DNA of 64,000 nt from Nostoc sp. FACHB-152 (GTDB lineage: Bacteria; Cyanobacteriota; Cyanobacteriia; Cyanobacteriales; Nostocaceae). Under the pieces are notes generated by a model. The model was given only the letters and a program-made list of their open reading frames with translations. It searched no databases and was not told the origin of the DNA. Where the stretch lies: the NCBI RefSeq assembly GCF_014697475.1, contig NZ_JACJRV010000026.1:1-64000 (forward strand), read 5' to 3'. Positions 17,719 through 25,725 of the stretch are shown here, one piece after another. Numbering within the stretch: the stretch's first letter is position 1; each line of letters opens with the position of its first letter. A program made the position numbers and the translations under genes.

Positions 17719-18357
17719 TTATTTAGGTTTGAGAGCAAAATTTTTCTCGGTAATAATTTCACCACGCTGAATATCAATTGTTTGAAACAATTGTTGATAT
17801 CCAGTTGCAGAGACAATCAGGTTAATGGTACGTTGCCCTGATTTTGGCGACTCTAATCCGATTAACTGATAATTACCTTTTTGGTCGCTAATGGTACTAT
17901 CTCCACTATTTTGGATTTGTACTTTGGCATTGGCAACCAATTTCTTTGGCTCGTTGGCATCAGTAATTGTGCCTTTAATTCCCGTAGGTAAAAGCACAAC
18001 ATCCTGAATTGTCGTGGTAACTTTACCATCAATGGGGGGAGAGATTTTAACCTTTGTTCTAACTTCGTTATATAGAGTTGGATTCGTAGGTAACGATGCT
18101 TCTAAAATATATTCCCCAGAAGGTAAGTTAGTGAAATAAAAGTAGCCAGCATTGGTTGTAACTTTGCGGTCAGGTCGCTCTAACAACTTTTGCCATTGCG
18201 AACCGTATTGCAATGCTTTGAGAGCTAAATTAGCTCGAAACTTTTCTGGCATTTCGACAAGTTCTACTATGGCACCAGAAATAGGTTTTTCCGTTTCTCC
18301 TTGCAAAACTTTACCTGCGATCGCTATTTGTTGATTAACTATAGATAGTTCGAGCAT
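17719..18357 (-). CDS. CIS-associated protein with two carboxypeptidase-regulatory-like beta domains
   Basis: I place the start at 18357 (MLELSIVNQQ), 13 bp after the preceding stop and with AGGA 7 nt upstream. A longer form starting at 18423 would overlap the preceding gene by 53 bp. The protein of about 212 residues holds two transthyretin-like sandwiches. The first runs IAGKVLQGETEKPISGAIVELVE to TTNAGYFYFTNLPSGEYILEA. The second runs GIKGTITDANEPKKL to ISDQKGNYQLIGL. The xGxYxFxxLPxGxY pattern is typical of CarboxypepD_reg domains. There is no signal peptide, so it is probably a structural decoration or cap part of the CIS rather than an exported protein. Confidence 0.75.
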   Translation of the reverse strand: MLELSIVNQQIAIAGKVLQGETEKPISGAIVELVEMPEKFRANLALKALQYGSQWQKLLERPDRKVTTNAGYFYFTNLPSGEYILEASLPTNPTLYNEVRTKVKISPPIDGKVTTTIQDVVLLPTGIKGTITDANEPKKLVANAKVQIQNSGDSTISDQKGNYQLIGLESPKSGQRTINLIVSATGYQQLFQTIDIQRGEIITEKNFALKPK

Positions 18358-18370
18358 CGTTATTCCTAAA

Positions 18371-18955
18371 TTAAGAGTTGGGTTGATAAACTCCCACCAA
18401 TCGTGCTTCTTCTCCTGTGTCATCTACAGGAACAGAAATAGTAACAGTACAATGCAAGACCACCTTCGGTCTAGTTCCTTCTTTCCCTCCCATCGCTTGC
18501 CAAAATTCCCCAAAACTTTGTAAGTTACTCGGACGTAAACTAATGAGTCTCAGAGGAAGTTCTTGTCCTTCCAAGTTATCTCCAACAAAGGTTTCGGGAA
18601 GTTTTCGATATCGCAGTAACACCTTCATAACTGCTCCTAGAAGTTGGTGTTCTGTCTGGACATCTTCTTCATTTTGCGGCCAAGCAGTAATTAAATAAGA
18701 ACAATCCACCCTAGCTGGGGGACGCTTTCTAATTGCTTTACCATTACTTTGGCGTTCCACTGACCATGCACTCTCGCGTAACTCTAAATTCTCCTGCACA
18801 TCATAAAGAAATAAGTTAATCGCTGGCTTTTGCTTGATTGCTCCTTGATAAGGCGTAACAAAACTGATAAAAACTTCGGTGTCTCCAGAAGGAATATCAG
18901 GTGGAAGTTCTCGCTTCAGTAGCAATTCTAAAGTCGTGTCTAGACCATCTAACAT
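18371..18955 (-). CDS. Pvc16/DUF4255-like tail terminator protein (Cis16-like)
   Basis: A 194-residue protein that opens the minus-strand CIS cluster. The pattern LDTTLELLLKRELP, then INLFLYDVQENLELRE, RPPARVDCSYLITAWP, EHQLLGAVMKVLLRYRKLP and LISLRPSNLQSFGEFWQAMG is that of the Pvc16 N-terminal (DUF4255) family. These proteins cap the tube and sheath at the end away from the baseplate. As the first gene of the cluster it presumably lies just downstream of the main promoter. Confidence 0.9.
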   Translation of the reverse strand: MLDGLDTTLELLLKRELPPDIPSGDTEVFISFVTPYQGAIKQKPAINLFLYDVQENLELRESAWSVERQSNGKAIRKRPPARVDCSYLITAWPQNEEDVQTEHQLLGAVMKVLLRYRKLPETFVGDNLEGQELPLRLISLRPSNLQSFGEFWQAMGGKEGTRPKVVLHCTVTISVPVDDTGEEARLVGVYQPNS

Positions 18956-19381
18956 TATCTAATTAAGGTTCATTAGTAACTCAGTATGCTTTTAAAGTTG
19001 ATAAAATAAAAAAGCATTGATTGTTCTAAATATTACAAACAGTTAATTGCTTATTCAATAACAGTTCTATTAATTATTGTCAATAAGCATTACAAATATT
19101 AGAAATAAATACAAAAACTGTAATGTATTGAAAATATTTCTTTATGGTTTCGATTATTTAGATCTCAAACCAAGAACTTGGTGTTCCAGAATTTTGTTGT
19201 TACACTAAAAATCGGTTTGGGCTTTTATCAGTATATTGCCCAAGTATGTATAAATAATTTTTCCGTATGATGTTAAATAATAAACACGTCAAACTTTACT
19301 GAAAGAAATTTTTAAGTGATATTTAAAGTATATTGCAGCACTAATTTTATACAACCATTACTTGGATAGAGGAGACGATCT
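18956..19381. other. Divergent intergenic region between the two CIS transcription units
   Basis: A 426-bp AT-rich stretch separates the minus-strand structural cluster from the plus-strand DUF4157 and ATPase genes, so it must hold both promoters unless they lie further away. I see no convincing paired -35/-10 boxes or operator palindrome. The only clear signal is GAGGAG at 19369-19374, a strong ribosome site 7 nt before the ATG of the DUF4157 gene. Confidence 0.6.
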
Positions 19382-21493
19382 ATGTACCGCAAGCAAATAT
19401 CTGACAAAGCTTCACCCTCTGTTCGATCAACGCCAAAAAGTCAACAGACAGCCACGAGTCCGAGTTATGGGTCATTGTCTGAAGTAGTGCAGAGAATGCA
19501 ACAAGATCCAAATAGTGTAAGTCAAAATGAAAAACAGCAGTTAGATAGTGCTATTGGTACAAGGTCAACGCAAGAGATTATGGCAGGAACGCAAACCTCA
19601 TGGGTTCCTAAATTCCAAGGAATTTCCGCGCAGCTTTGGGGTAATTCTGGTCAAGTTGGTGTACCAATACAAGCGAAGCTGGCAATAGGTGAAGTGGGGG
19701 ATAAGTATGAGCAAGAAGCGGATCGAGTAGCCAAGGATGTAGTTCAGCAGATTCATACACCACAAACGAGTGCATTACCAAAAGCAGATTCAACGCCGAT
19801 ACAAGAAAAATTGCAACGGAAACAATTACCAGAAATGGTGCAGTGTCAAGAAGCTATTTCTGGTGGTGAAGCATCAACAGCTTTGGAATCAGCCATTAAT
19901 AGTGCAAGGGGAAGTGGACAACCGTTAGATGACAGTCTACAACAGTCGATGGGGCAGGCAATGGGGGCAGATTTTAGTGGTGTGCGCGTACATACAGATC
20001 TTCAAGCAGACCAGTTGAATCAATCTATTCAGGCGAAGGCGTTTACCACAGGTCAAGATGTATTCTTTCGGCAAGGGGAATATCAGCCAGGGAGTTTAGG
20101 GGGACAGGAGTTGATTGCCCATGAATTGACTCATGTGAAACAGCAGGGTGATAAATCGATCGACCGATGCTCTCGGCACTTAGTTCAAAGAATGAAAGAC
20201 GTTGGGGTACATCATGACACCTTTGGAGATTTGGTTGAGCTGGATGATAACGAACCACTTCCAAAAAACGACGATAATTACGTTTACACCCTAGCACCAT
20301 CTTCTGATGATGGAAAAAGGAGACGTTGGCGTGGCAAAAGAGCAAAAAACAAGAAAATAGATCTAGATGAAATTGAAAAATCAAAGAAGAAAAGTAAGAT
20401 AGCAGACCTTAAAAAACCAAAACCAGACCTATTTGACGAAAAATCTGGAGGTGACAAGGAAGGTACATTTGAATATGTTGCCAATTACCTTTTTGCGGAA
20501 GTTTGTAAGGCAGATTCCGAAACCGCTAAACAAATTTGGTCTGAAGTATGGAAAGTAGATGATAGCCAAGATGAACCAAAACTTGTACCAGCACAACAGG
20601 AGATTCCCGACCAAGCGAAGAAGGAACTATTAAACCACATGATCGAGAAAGGCTTAGATATAAGCTGGGAGAAGCTACCTATCAAAGATATCATGCAGCT
20701 AGAAGTGGAAAATGAAAAGCCTGCTTCTTCTATGGATATACTCGAAATTAATCCGGGTATTTGGGACTATCTAGCAGATGTTTGGTATTGGAGACCTTGG
20801 TCACAATCAAAAACTTTAGGAGTAGGATTCCACACTACGGATGGCAATCCGTCGACAGTTCTTAAGAGTAAAAATGAGGGAGGTTGGGGAGGAATTACAC
20901 GCCCAATAACTGCTCCATTCTTCCAAAAGCGATATGCATTGAGTGAATCATGGAATCCTTTAGGAGGTTGGTTAGAAGATAAAGGCCCAGCTTTCCGAAA
21001 AGGTATTAAGGATAACGAACTTCTATCGACTGTGAGTGTAGCAACTAGCTTACATGCTTGTGTTAAGTTCCCTTTAGCAAATAAAAATAGAAAACATATA
21101 AAAGAAAATAATCGTGACCAACATGAATCATTCAAGATGACAGCATATGTTTATGCAGTTATTGTTAAAGACGGATATGCCACATTTACCAAACAAGATA
21201 ATCCGTTCCCAGAAATCGCCACAGGAGACATCGCTATTCAAGATATTATCGGTTATGCCAAAATAACACGTTGGCATGATTATCAGAAAAACGGAAACAA
21301 CCAACAGGAAAATACAGACAACCCAAATGACTCATCATTCTATTATGAGGTTGATGATTTTGTAGAAAATCGTTTAGAACTCAATGACGAAGAACTTACT
21401 ATACAAAAACAACTTATAAAAAAGGCAAAAGAAGCAATCATCAAAGAACAGGAACGAGCAAACAAAGGTAAATATACCTCAGCAGAGAACTAA
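19382..21493 (+). CDS. CIS cargo protein: DUF4157 domain with ADP-ribosyltransferase-like C-terminus
   Basis: A 703-residue protein. Residues about 95-255 form the DUF4157 domain that marks CIS cargo: IQAKLAIGEVGDKYEQEADRVA, then GADFSGVRVHTD, AFTTGQDVFFRQGEY, and the zinc-protease-like helix H247-E-L-T-H251. A charged Lys-rich stretch (about 310-350) follows. The C-terminal domain, residues about 475-630, shows a pattern like the cholera-toxin class of ADP-ribosyltransferases: VGFHTTDGNPSTVL near 481-494, LSTVSVATS at 548-556, a VYAVIVKDG strand, and E611-IATGDIAIQDIIGY. The usual first Arg appears as His484 and only one of the two acidic residues is present, so activity is uncertain. DUF4157 proteins are loaded by CIS machines as cargo or escorts. 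Confidence 0.8.
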   Translation: MYRKQISDKASPSVRSTPKSQQTATSPSYGSLSEVVQRMQQDPNSVSQNEKQQLDSAIGTRSTQEIMAGTQTSWVPKFQGISAQLWGNSGQVGVPIQAKLAIGEVGDKYEQEADRVAKDVVQQIHTPQTSALPKADSTPIQEKLQRKQLPEMVQCQEAISGGEASTALESAINSARGSGQPLDDSLQQSMGQAMGADFSGVRVHTDLQADQLNQSIQAKAFTTGQDVFFRQGEYQPGSLGGQELIAHELTHVKQQGDKSIDRCSRHLVQRMKDVGVHHDTFGDLVELDDNEPLPKNDDNYVYTLAPSSDDGKRRRWRGKRAKNKKIDLDEIEKSKKKSKIADLKKPKPDLFDEKSGGDKEGTFEYVANYLFAEVCKADSETAKQIWSEVWKVDDSQDEPKLVPAQQEIPDQAKKELLNHMIEKGLDISWEKLPIKDIMQLEVENEKPASSMDILEINPGIWDYLADVWYWRPWSQSKTLGVGFHTTDGNPSTVLKSKNEGGWGGITRPITAPFFQKRYALSESWNPLGGWLEDKGPAFRKGIKDNELLSTVSVATSLHACVKFPLANKNRKHIKENNRDQHESFKMTAYVYAVIVKDGYATFTKQDNPFPEIATGDIAIQDIIGYAKITRWHDYQKNGNNQQENTDNPNDSSFYYEVDDFVENRLELNDEELTIQKQLIKKAKEAIIKEQERANKGKYTSAEN

Positions 21494-21610
21494 CTAGTAG
21501 TGCGCCCCTTTTGTAGGGTGTGCTAACAGATATGGCACTAAACCAACATATTGCAGTCTAACAGTTACGCATACCCTAGGCATCACTAGCTAAGTCTGTT
21601 CCACTTCTCT

Positions 21611-23779
21611 ATGTCATTCCAATTATCAGCAGTGAATTCGATAGAAGCAGGAGAAAAAACATTTACTAAACCCATGTTTTCAGAAACAGAAATTACTCCC
21701 GATTTAAATGGGTTGCAACCTCTCCTACTGCGATTAGATTGGCTGATTAAAACAGCTATTTCTACGCTGGAATTAAACCAAAAAGCTGCGAGAGAATTAG
21801 GCATTTCATGCTTACAAAAAACCGAAATCTTATCAGAACAAGCATCAACTACAATTCGGTATGATTCACTATTAGCATGGTTGCAAAATACTTTTAGCTT
21901 ATCTGCTTTTGACTTAGATATACTAGCTATTGCTTTAGCACCAGAATTAGATCGTCACTATGAAAGGATCTATGCTTATCTCCAAGATGATATGAGTAAC
22001 AAAAGACCGACAGTAGATATGGTCTTAAACTTGCTTTGTTCTAGCATTCCCGAAAAGCTATCACGACGCAAGCATTTTGCTACTAACGCACCCTTACTTC
22101 ATCACCGTTTAGTCCATCTTGTCACAGACTCCCATCAGTCAACACTTCTTTCTCATCATCTCATCATCGATCCGCAAGTGGTGAGGTTGCTATTGCAGCA
22201 ACCAGGGTTAGATTCTCGACTTACTGCTTGTTGTCAACTGCTAGAACCAAATATCTATTTTGATAACTCCTATCTCAAGGCAGATGTACACACATCTTTA
22301 GAAGCTTTGGTGATAGAAGACTGGCAAAAACAACAACCTCTACTACTCTATTTTCAAGGGACGGATACTACTGGTAAACGCCGCACTGCCCAAAGTCTTG
22401 CCAAAACTTTGGAAATTCCTTTACTAATTGCAGACTTAACAAAGATAGTAGATGATAAAACTAATTTTGAGGAAAAGTTAGAAATATTATGGCGTGAAGC
22501 TTGGTTTTTTCACTGTTTGCTGTATCTTGATAACTTCGATATTCTTTACCTTCAAGAAAATCAACTTCTCTATCAAACCTTCCTGGGAGAACTAGAGAAA
22601 AATCGGGGTATTACCATTATTGCAGGGGTACAAAATTGGATACCCACAGCTACAGGCGCAACTGGGTTAATTTCAGTTTCGTTTACCATTCTTGAGTCAA
22701 GCCAACGCAGAGATTGTTGGCAAACTCACCTCCAAGCAGCGCAAATCAGTATTGAAGATCAAGAGTTAGATGTATTGAGCGATCGCTTTGTTTTGACTTC
22801 AGACCAGATCGCCAATGCTGTGACTACTGCCTATAATACTGCTCGTTGGCAACAAATTAACTCCATAAAAGATATTAGCGATCGCAAAACAGAAAAACCA
22901 CTATCCTCATTTTTCCACTTGTGTAGTGCAGCCCGCGCTCAATCTGGTCACGACTTAGGGAACCTCGCCCAAAAAATTACACCGAAATATACTTGGGATG
23001 ATATTGTATTGCAGCCCAACCAAATAATACAACTAAAAGAAATTTGCAAAGAAGCAGAATATCGAGATTTAGTACATCAAAAATGGGGTTTTGCAGATAA
23101 ATTATCTTTAGGAAAAGGTCTAAATGTACTGTTTTGTGGTTCTTCCGGTACAGGTAAAACTATGGCGGCAGAGGTGATAGCCCATCAATTGCAACTAGAC
23201 CTTTACAAAATAGATTTATCGCAAATAGTTAGTAAATACATCGGTGACACAGAGAAAAACCTCAATTGCATTTTTAATGCTGCAAGTAATTCTAATGCCA
23301 TCCTATTTTTTGATGAAGCAGATGCTTTATTTGGCAAACGTTCTGAAGTCCAAGATGCCCGCGATCGCTATGCCAATATTGAAGTAGGTTATCTATTACA
23401 AAAAATGGAAGAGTATGAAGGAATTGCGATTCTAACTACTAATCTGCGTAGCAATATAGATACAGCTTTTGAGCGTCGTCTCCGATTTATTATTGAGTTC
23501 CCCCTACCAGACACAAAAAATCGTTATCTAATTTGGCAAAGAATTTTTCCGAAAATTGCACCTTGTAGCTCCGAGTTGAATTTAGAGTTTCTGGCAGAAA
23601 ATTTTGAGATTACTGGGGCTAATATTCGCAACATTGCTTTGACAGCAGCTTTTTTAGCAGCAGATGATGGGAAAGTAATCAATATGAAACATTTGATTGG
23701 AGCATTGCGCCGGGAGTATCAAAAGATGGGGCATATTTTAAGAGAAAAAGACTTAGGAGAATATATAAATTGGCGTTGA
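21611..23779 (+). CDS. CIS-associated AAA+ ATPase (Cis15-like)
   Basis: A 722-residue ATPase. The C-terminal AAA module has Walker A GSSGTGKT (G510 to T517), Walker B ILFFDEAD (D568-E569), a sensor stretch (AILTTNLRSNID) and the arginine fingers in FERRLRFIIEFPLPD. The N-terminal half contains a degenerate nucleotide-binding segment (LLYFQGTDTTGKRRTAQSLAKTL) and looks like an inactive AAA-like domain. This two-part layout is that of the ATPase found in nearly all CIS clusters, thought to act in assembly or cargo handling. It follows the DUF4157 gene by 117 bp on the same strand, so the two may be co-transcribed. No good Shine-Dalgarno precedes 21611, so the start is uncertain. Confidence 0.9.
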   Translation: MSFQLSAVNSIEAGEKTFTKPMFSETEITPDLNGLQPLLLRLDWLIKTAISTLELNQKAARELGISCLQKTEILSEQASTTIRYDSLLAWLQNTFSLSAFDLDILAIALAPELDRHYERIYAYLQDDMSNKRPTVDMVLNLLCSSIPEKLSRRKHFATNAPLLHHRLVHLVTDSHQSTLLSHHLIIDPQVVRLLLQQPGLDSRLTACCQLLEPNIYFDNSYLKADVHTSLEALVIEDWQKQQPLLLYFQGTDTTGKRRTAQSLAKTLEIPLLIADLTKIVDDKTNFEEKLEILWREAWFFHCLLYLDNFDILYLQENQLLYQTFLGELEKNRGITIIAGVQNWIPTATGATGLISVSFTILESSQRRDCWQTHLQAAQISIEDQELDVLSDRFVLTSDQIANAVTTAYNTARWQQINSIKDISDRKTEKPLSSFFHLCSAARAQSGHDLGNLAQKITPKYTWDDIVLQPNQIIQLKEICKEAEYRDLVHQKWGFADKLSLGKGLNVLFCGSSGTGKTMAAEVIAHQLQLDLYKIDLSQIVSKYIGDTEKNLNCIFNAASNSNAILFFDEADALFGKRSEVQDARDRYANIEVGYLLQKMEEYEGIAILTTNLRSNIDTAFERRLRFIIEFPLPDTKNRYLIWQRIFPKIAPCSSELNLEFLAENFEITGANIRNIALTAAFLAADDGKVINMKHLIGALRREYQKMGHILREKDLGEYINWR

Positions 23780-23854
23780 TAGACGGCTGCCCCTATCTGG
23801 ACACTGCGTGCTGATTTGATAATCGCAGTATATTTCAATTCAACAATAAATAAT

Positions 23855-24259
23855 TTAAATTGGCATAATATCGTCGAGTGTCATCCGTAAATTAGGTAAC
23901 AAATAAGATGAGATAAGTTCTCCTAGGCGATATTGATGTTGTTCATATACGCCATTCACTAGTTGGCAAACAGTGAAGGTAGGTTGTTTTGGATTACCAA
24001 TAAATTGCAAACCACCCAATCCTCGAAAATCGATAATCCAATATTCAGGTATATTCAGAAAAGCATATTCTTCAACTTTTCTAGCATAGTCATCCTGCCA
24101 GTTAGTACTTACAACTTCAGCAACTAGCTTAATTGTATTACCGTTACAAATAATCGGTTCTTTTTGCCACAGAGGTTCCCCCGCCAATTGTTCTTTATCA
24201 ACAAATGTACCATTGTCATCGGTGCGGATAACTGTGGTGTAGTCTTGTAGAGACTTCAT
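23855..24259 (-). pseudogene. Uma2-family nuclease-like protein, N-terminally short
   Basis: A 134-residue protein with the C-terminal part of a Uma2 (DUF820) PD-(D/E)XK nuclease: LVAEVVSTNWQDDYARKVEEY, then IPEYWIIDFRGLGG. Typical members are about 190 residues and have an N-terminal helical region that is missing here, so this is either a short variant or a remnant. It lies convergent to the CIS ATPase gene and begins the accessory region. Confidence 0.55.
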
Positions 24260-24338
24260 GAAATTTGCTTTACAGGTTTTATTAATAATTTAGCGCGATC
24301 GCCCGAATCTTCAACACAGAAAAGACAGCAAGATTGTC

Positions 24339-24379
24339 CCCCCTTCCCTAGTAGGGAAGGGGGTTAGGGGGTTAGGTCT
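24339..24379. repeat. 41-bp palindromic dispersed repeat, left copy
   Basis: The copy starts CCCCCTTCCCTAGTAGGGAA and ends GGGTTAGGTCT. It contains an 11-bp-class inverted repeat (CCCCCTTCCC / GGGAAGGGGG) and covers the last two codons and stop of the DUF559 gene. A second copy with three mismatches lies at 24883-24923 in the same orientation. Confidence 0.8.
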
Positions 24380-24791
24380 CTTCCAAACAAGCTTGCGAAA
24401 TCAACATTAACACCCGATCAAGTTCCTGTTTCACTTCCTCATTTTTAATCCTTAACAAACGCAATCCTCTAGCTAACAAAACTTTGTCACGTTCTGCATC
24501 ATATTCAGCTTGTTGTTCATGAATTTTTCCATCTACTTCTATTACTAATCTAGCTGCGTGACAGTAAAAATCTGCAATAAAACCATCAATAATTTGCTGA
24601 CGACGAAAGTGTAAACCATTGAGGCGATTACTGCGAAGTTGTTGCCAAAGAATTTTTTCTTCTGGTGTCGTTTGGCGACGAAGTTCTTTAGCACGCTGTA
24701 TTTTAGATGGGTTTATTGTTTGTCCGATAACTATATTATGAGTTTTTTCTTCTTTACGTGGGGATTTGTGTGGCGGTGTTTGATTACTCAT
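24372..24791 (-). CDS. DUF559 endonuclease-like protein
   Basis: A 139-residue protein whose core is RAKELRRQTTPEEKILWQQL, RSNRLNGLHFRRQQIIDGFIADFYC, LVIEVDGKIHEQQAEYDAERD and RLLRIKNEEV. This is the DUF559 family, related in fold to very-short-patch-repair nucleases; the likely catalytic residues are the Asp in the FIADFY strand and E-x-D in VIEVDG. The N-terminal ~35 residues are hydrophilic and variable. The gene is bounded by two direct copies of a 41-bp repeat, one of which supplies its stop codon. Function in the cell is unknown; members are often scattered as single genes in cyanobacteria. Confidence 0.85.
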   Translation of the reverse strand: MSNQTPPHKSPRKEEKTHNIVIGQTINPSKIQRAKELRRQTTPEEKILWQQLRSNRLNGLHFRRQQIIDGFIADFYCHAARLVIEVDGKIHEQQAEYDAERDKVLLARGLRLLRIKNEEVKQELDRVLMLISQACLEET

Positions 24792-24836
24792 GTATGAAAC
24801 GTAGAGGCTGGTGTTGATTCATACATTATGGCTGAC

Positions 24837-24923
24837 CTCTCCCCCAACCCCTCTCCGACGCGGAGAGGGGAGCAGGATTTCTCCCCCTTCCCTCGTAGGG
24901 AAGGGGGATGGGGGGTTAGGTCT
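24837..24923. repeat. Dispersed repeats upstream of the DUF559 gene
   Basis: Two GC-rich units lie side by side. The first contains CCCCTCTCCGACGCGGAGAG, an inverted repeat. The second (24883-24923) is the right copy of the 41-bp repeat that also ends the DUF559 gene. Confidence 0.75.
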
Positions 24924-25047
24924 GTATACTAGATAGGAAACTGGGATTTTTATGGCAGCACCAACAGTAGGCGATCACACTTTAGTCTTTTAAAATTTAA
25001 TAGTAAAATTTATACAATATTCTTCATCAATTAACACACACTTACTA

Positions 25048-25725
25048 TTATTTTAAATAATCCTGTTTAGATAAATAAATTTCTATATTCTCTAATATTT
25101 CCCTTAAATAACAAATAACTGTTTTTTGAATCTCCAATAATTCGTCCGCAGTAGCATTTCTACCAACTTCCTCAAATGATTTAAAACCATGTGCCAAATC
25201 ATTTCTATTAGTTTTAACTCTTAATAAATCGCTACCATTTTTAGTTTTTTTAGCATTTGTGTTACATGAAAAACCATACAACTCAGATGTTTGTCGTATT
25301 TTTTTTGCGTCAAGATTACCTGAAAATAATTTTTCTTTATCAAAACTGCAAGATATGATATCACATGAAATATTGTTTATACTTTGTAAAAGAGTATCAG
25401 TAGAGTTATTCTCTTTGAAGTTCTTAATAATAATTTTTTTAATTTTATCTGTGACATCATCAAAAGAAACATTTTTATTTTGAAATTCATCAAAAATTGT
25501 TATAATTGCATTACGCATCGTGGATTCAACAAGATTATAAAGTAACAAAAATCCTGTTGCTTTTAAAGTTTTTTCTAAATTATTGTTGATTGATTTAGTT
25601 TTTGTATTTTTAGCATTACCTATGCTTAATTTGATTGAACCTTGCTCTAAATTTTTTAAAAACAAAAAATATCTACTAACTTCTTGAGCGCGTTCATCAA
25701 AATCTTGAAATAACGTACTTTTCAT
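25048..25725 (-). CDS. HEPN protein of the MAE_28990/MAE_18760 type
   Basis: A 225-residue alpha-helical protein. The C-terminal RNDLAH fits the Rx4H motif that forms the RNase active site of HEPN domains, and the N-terminal block LLLYNLVESTMRNAIITIFDE matches the MAE_28990-like HEPN family. Its ATG overlaps the stop of the upstream DUF262 gene (TAATG), so the two are translated together. HEPN proteins of this class occur with DUF262 partners in putative toxin-antitoxin or anti-phage pairs; the likely role is RNA cleavage upon activation. The base composition is more AT-rich than in the core genes nearby. Confidence 0.8.
   Translation of the reverse strand: MKSTLFQDFDERAQEVSRYFLFLKNLEQGSIKLSIGNAKNTKTKSINNNLEKTLKATGFLLLYNLVESTMRNAIITIFDEFQNKNVSFDDVTDKIKKIIIKNFKENNSTDTLLQSINNISCDIISCSFDKEKLFSGNLDAKKIRQTSELYGFSCNTNAKKTKNGSDLLRVKTNRNDLAHGFKSFEEVGRNATADELLEIQKTVICYLREILENIEIYLSKQDYLK

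Noticed and set aside
206-18955. A prophage or defective tailed phage
   Set aside because: Sheath, tube and baseplate genes are present but no capsid, portal, terminase, integrase, lysis or replication genes. The AAA+ ATPase and DUF4157 cargo gene point to a CIS.
20043-21135. Several minus-strand open frames inside the DUF4157 gene
   Set aside because: They lie entirely within a gene with strong domain evidence and show no family similarity.
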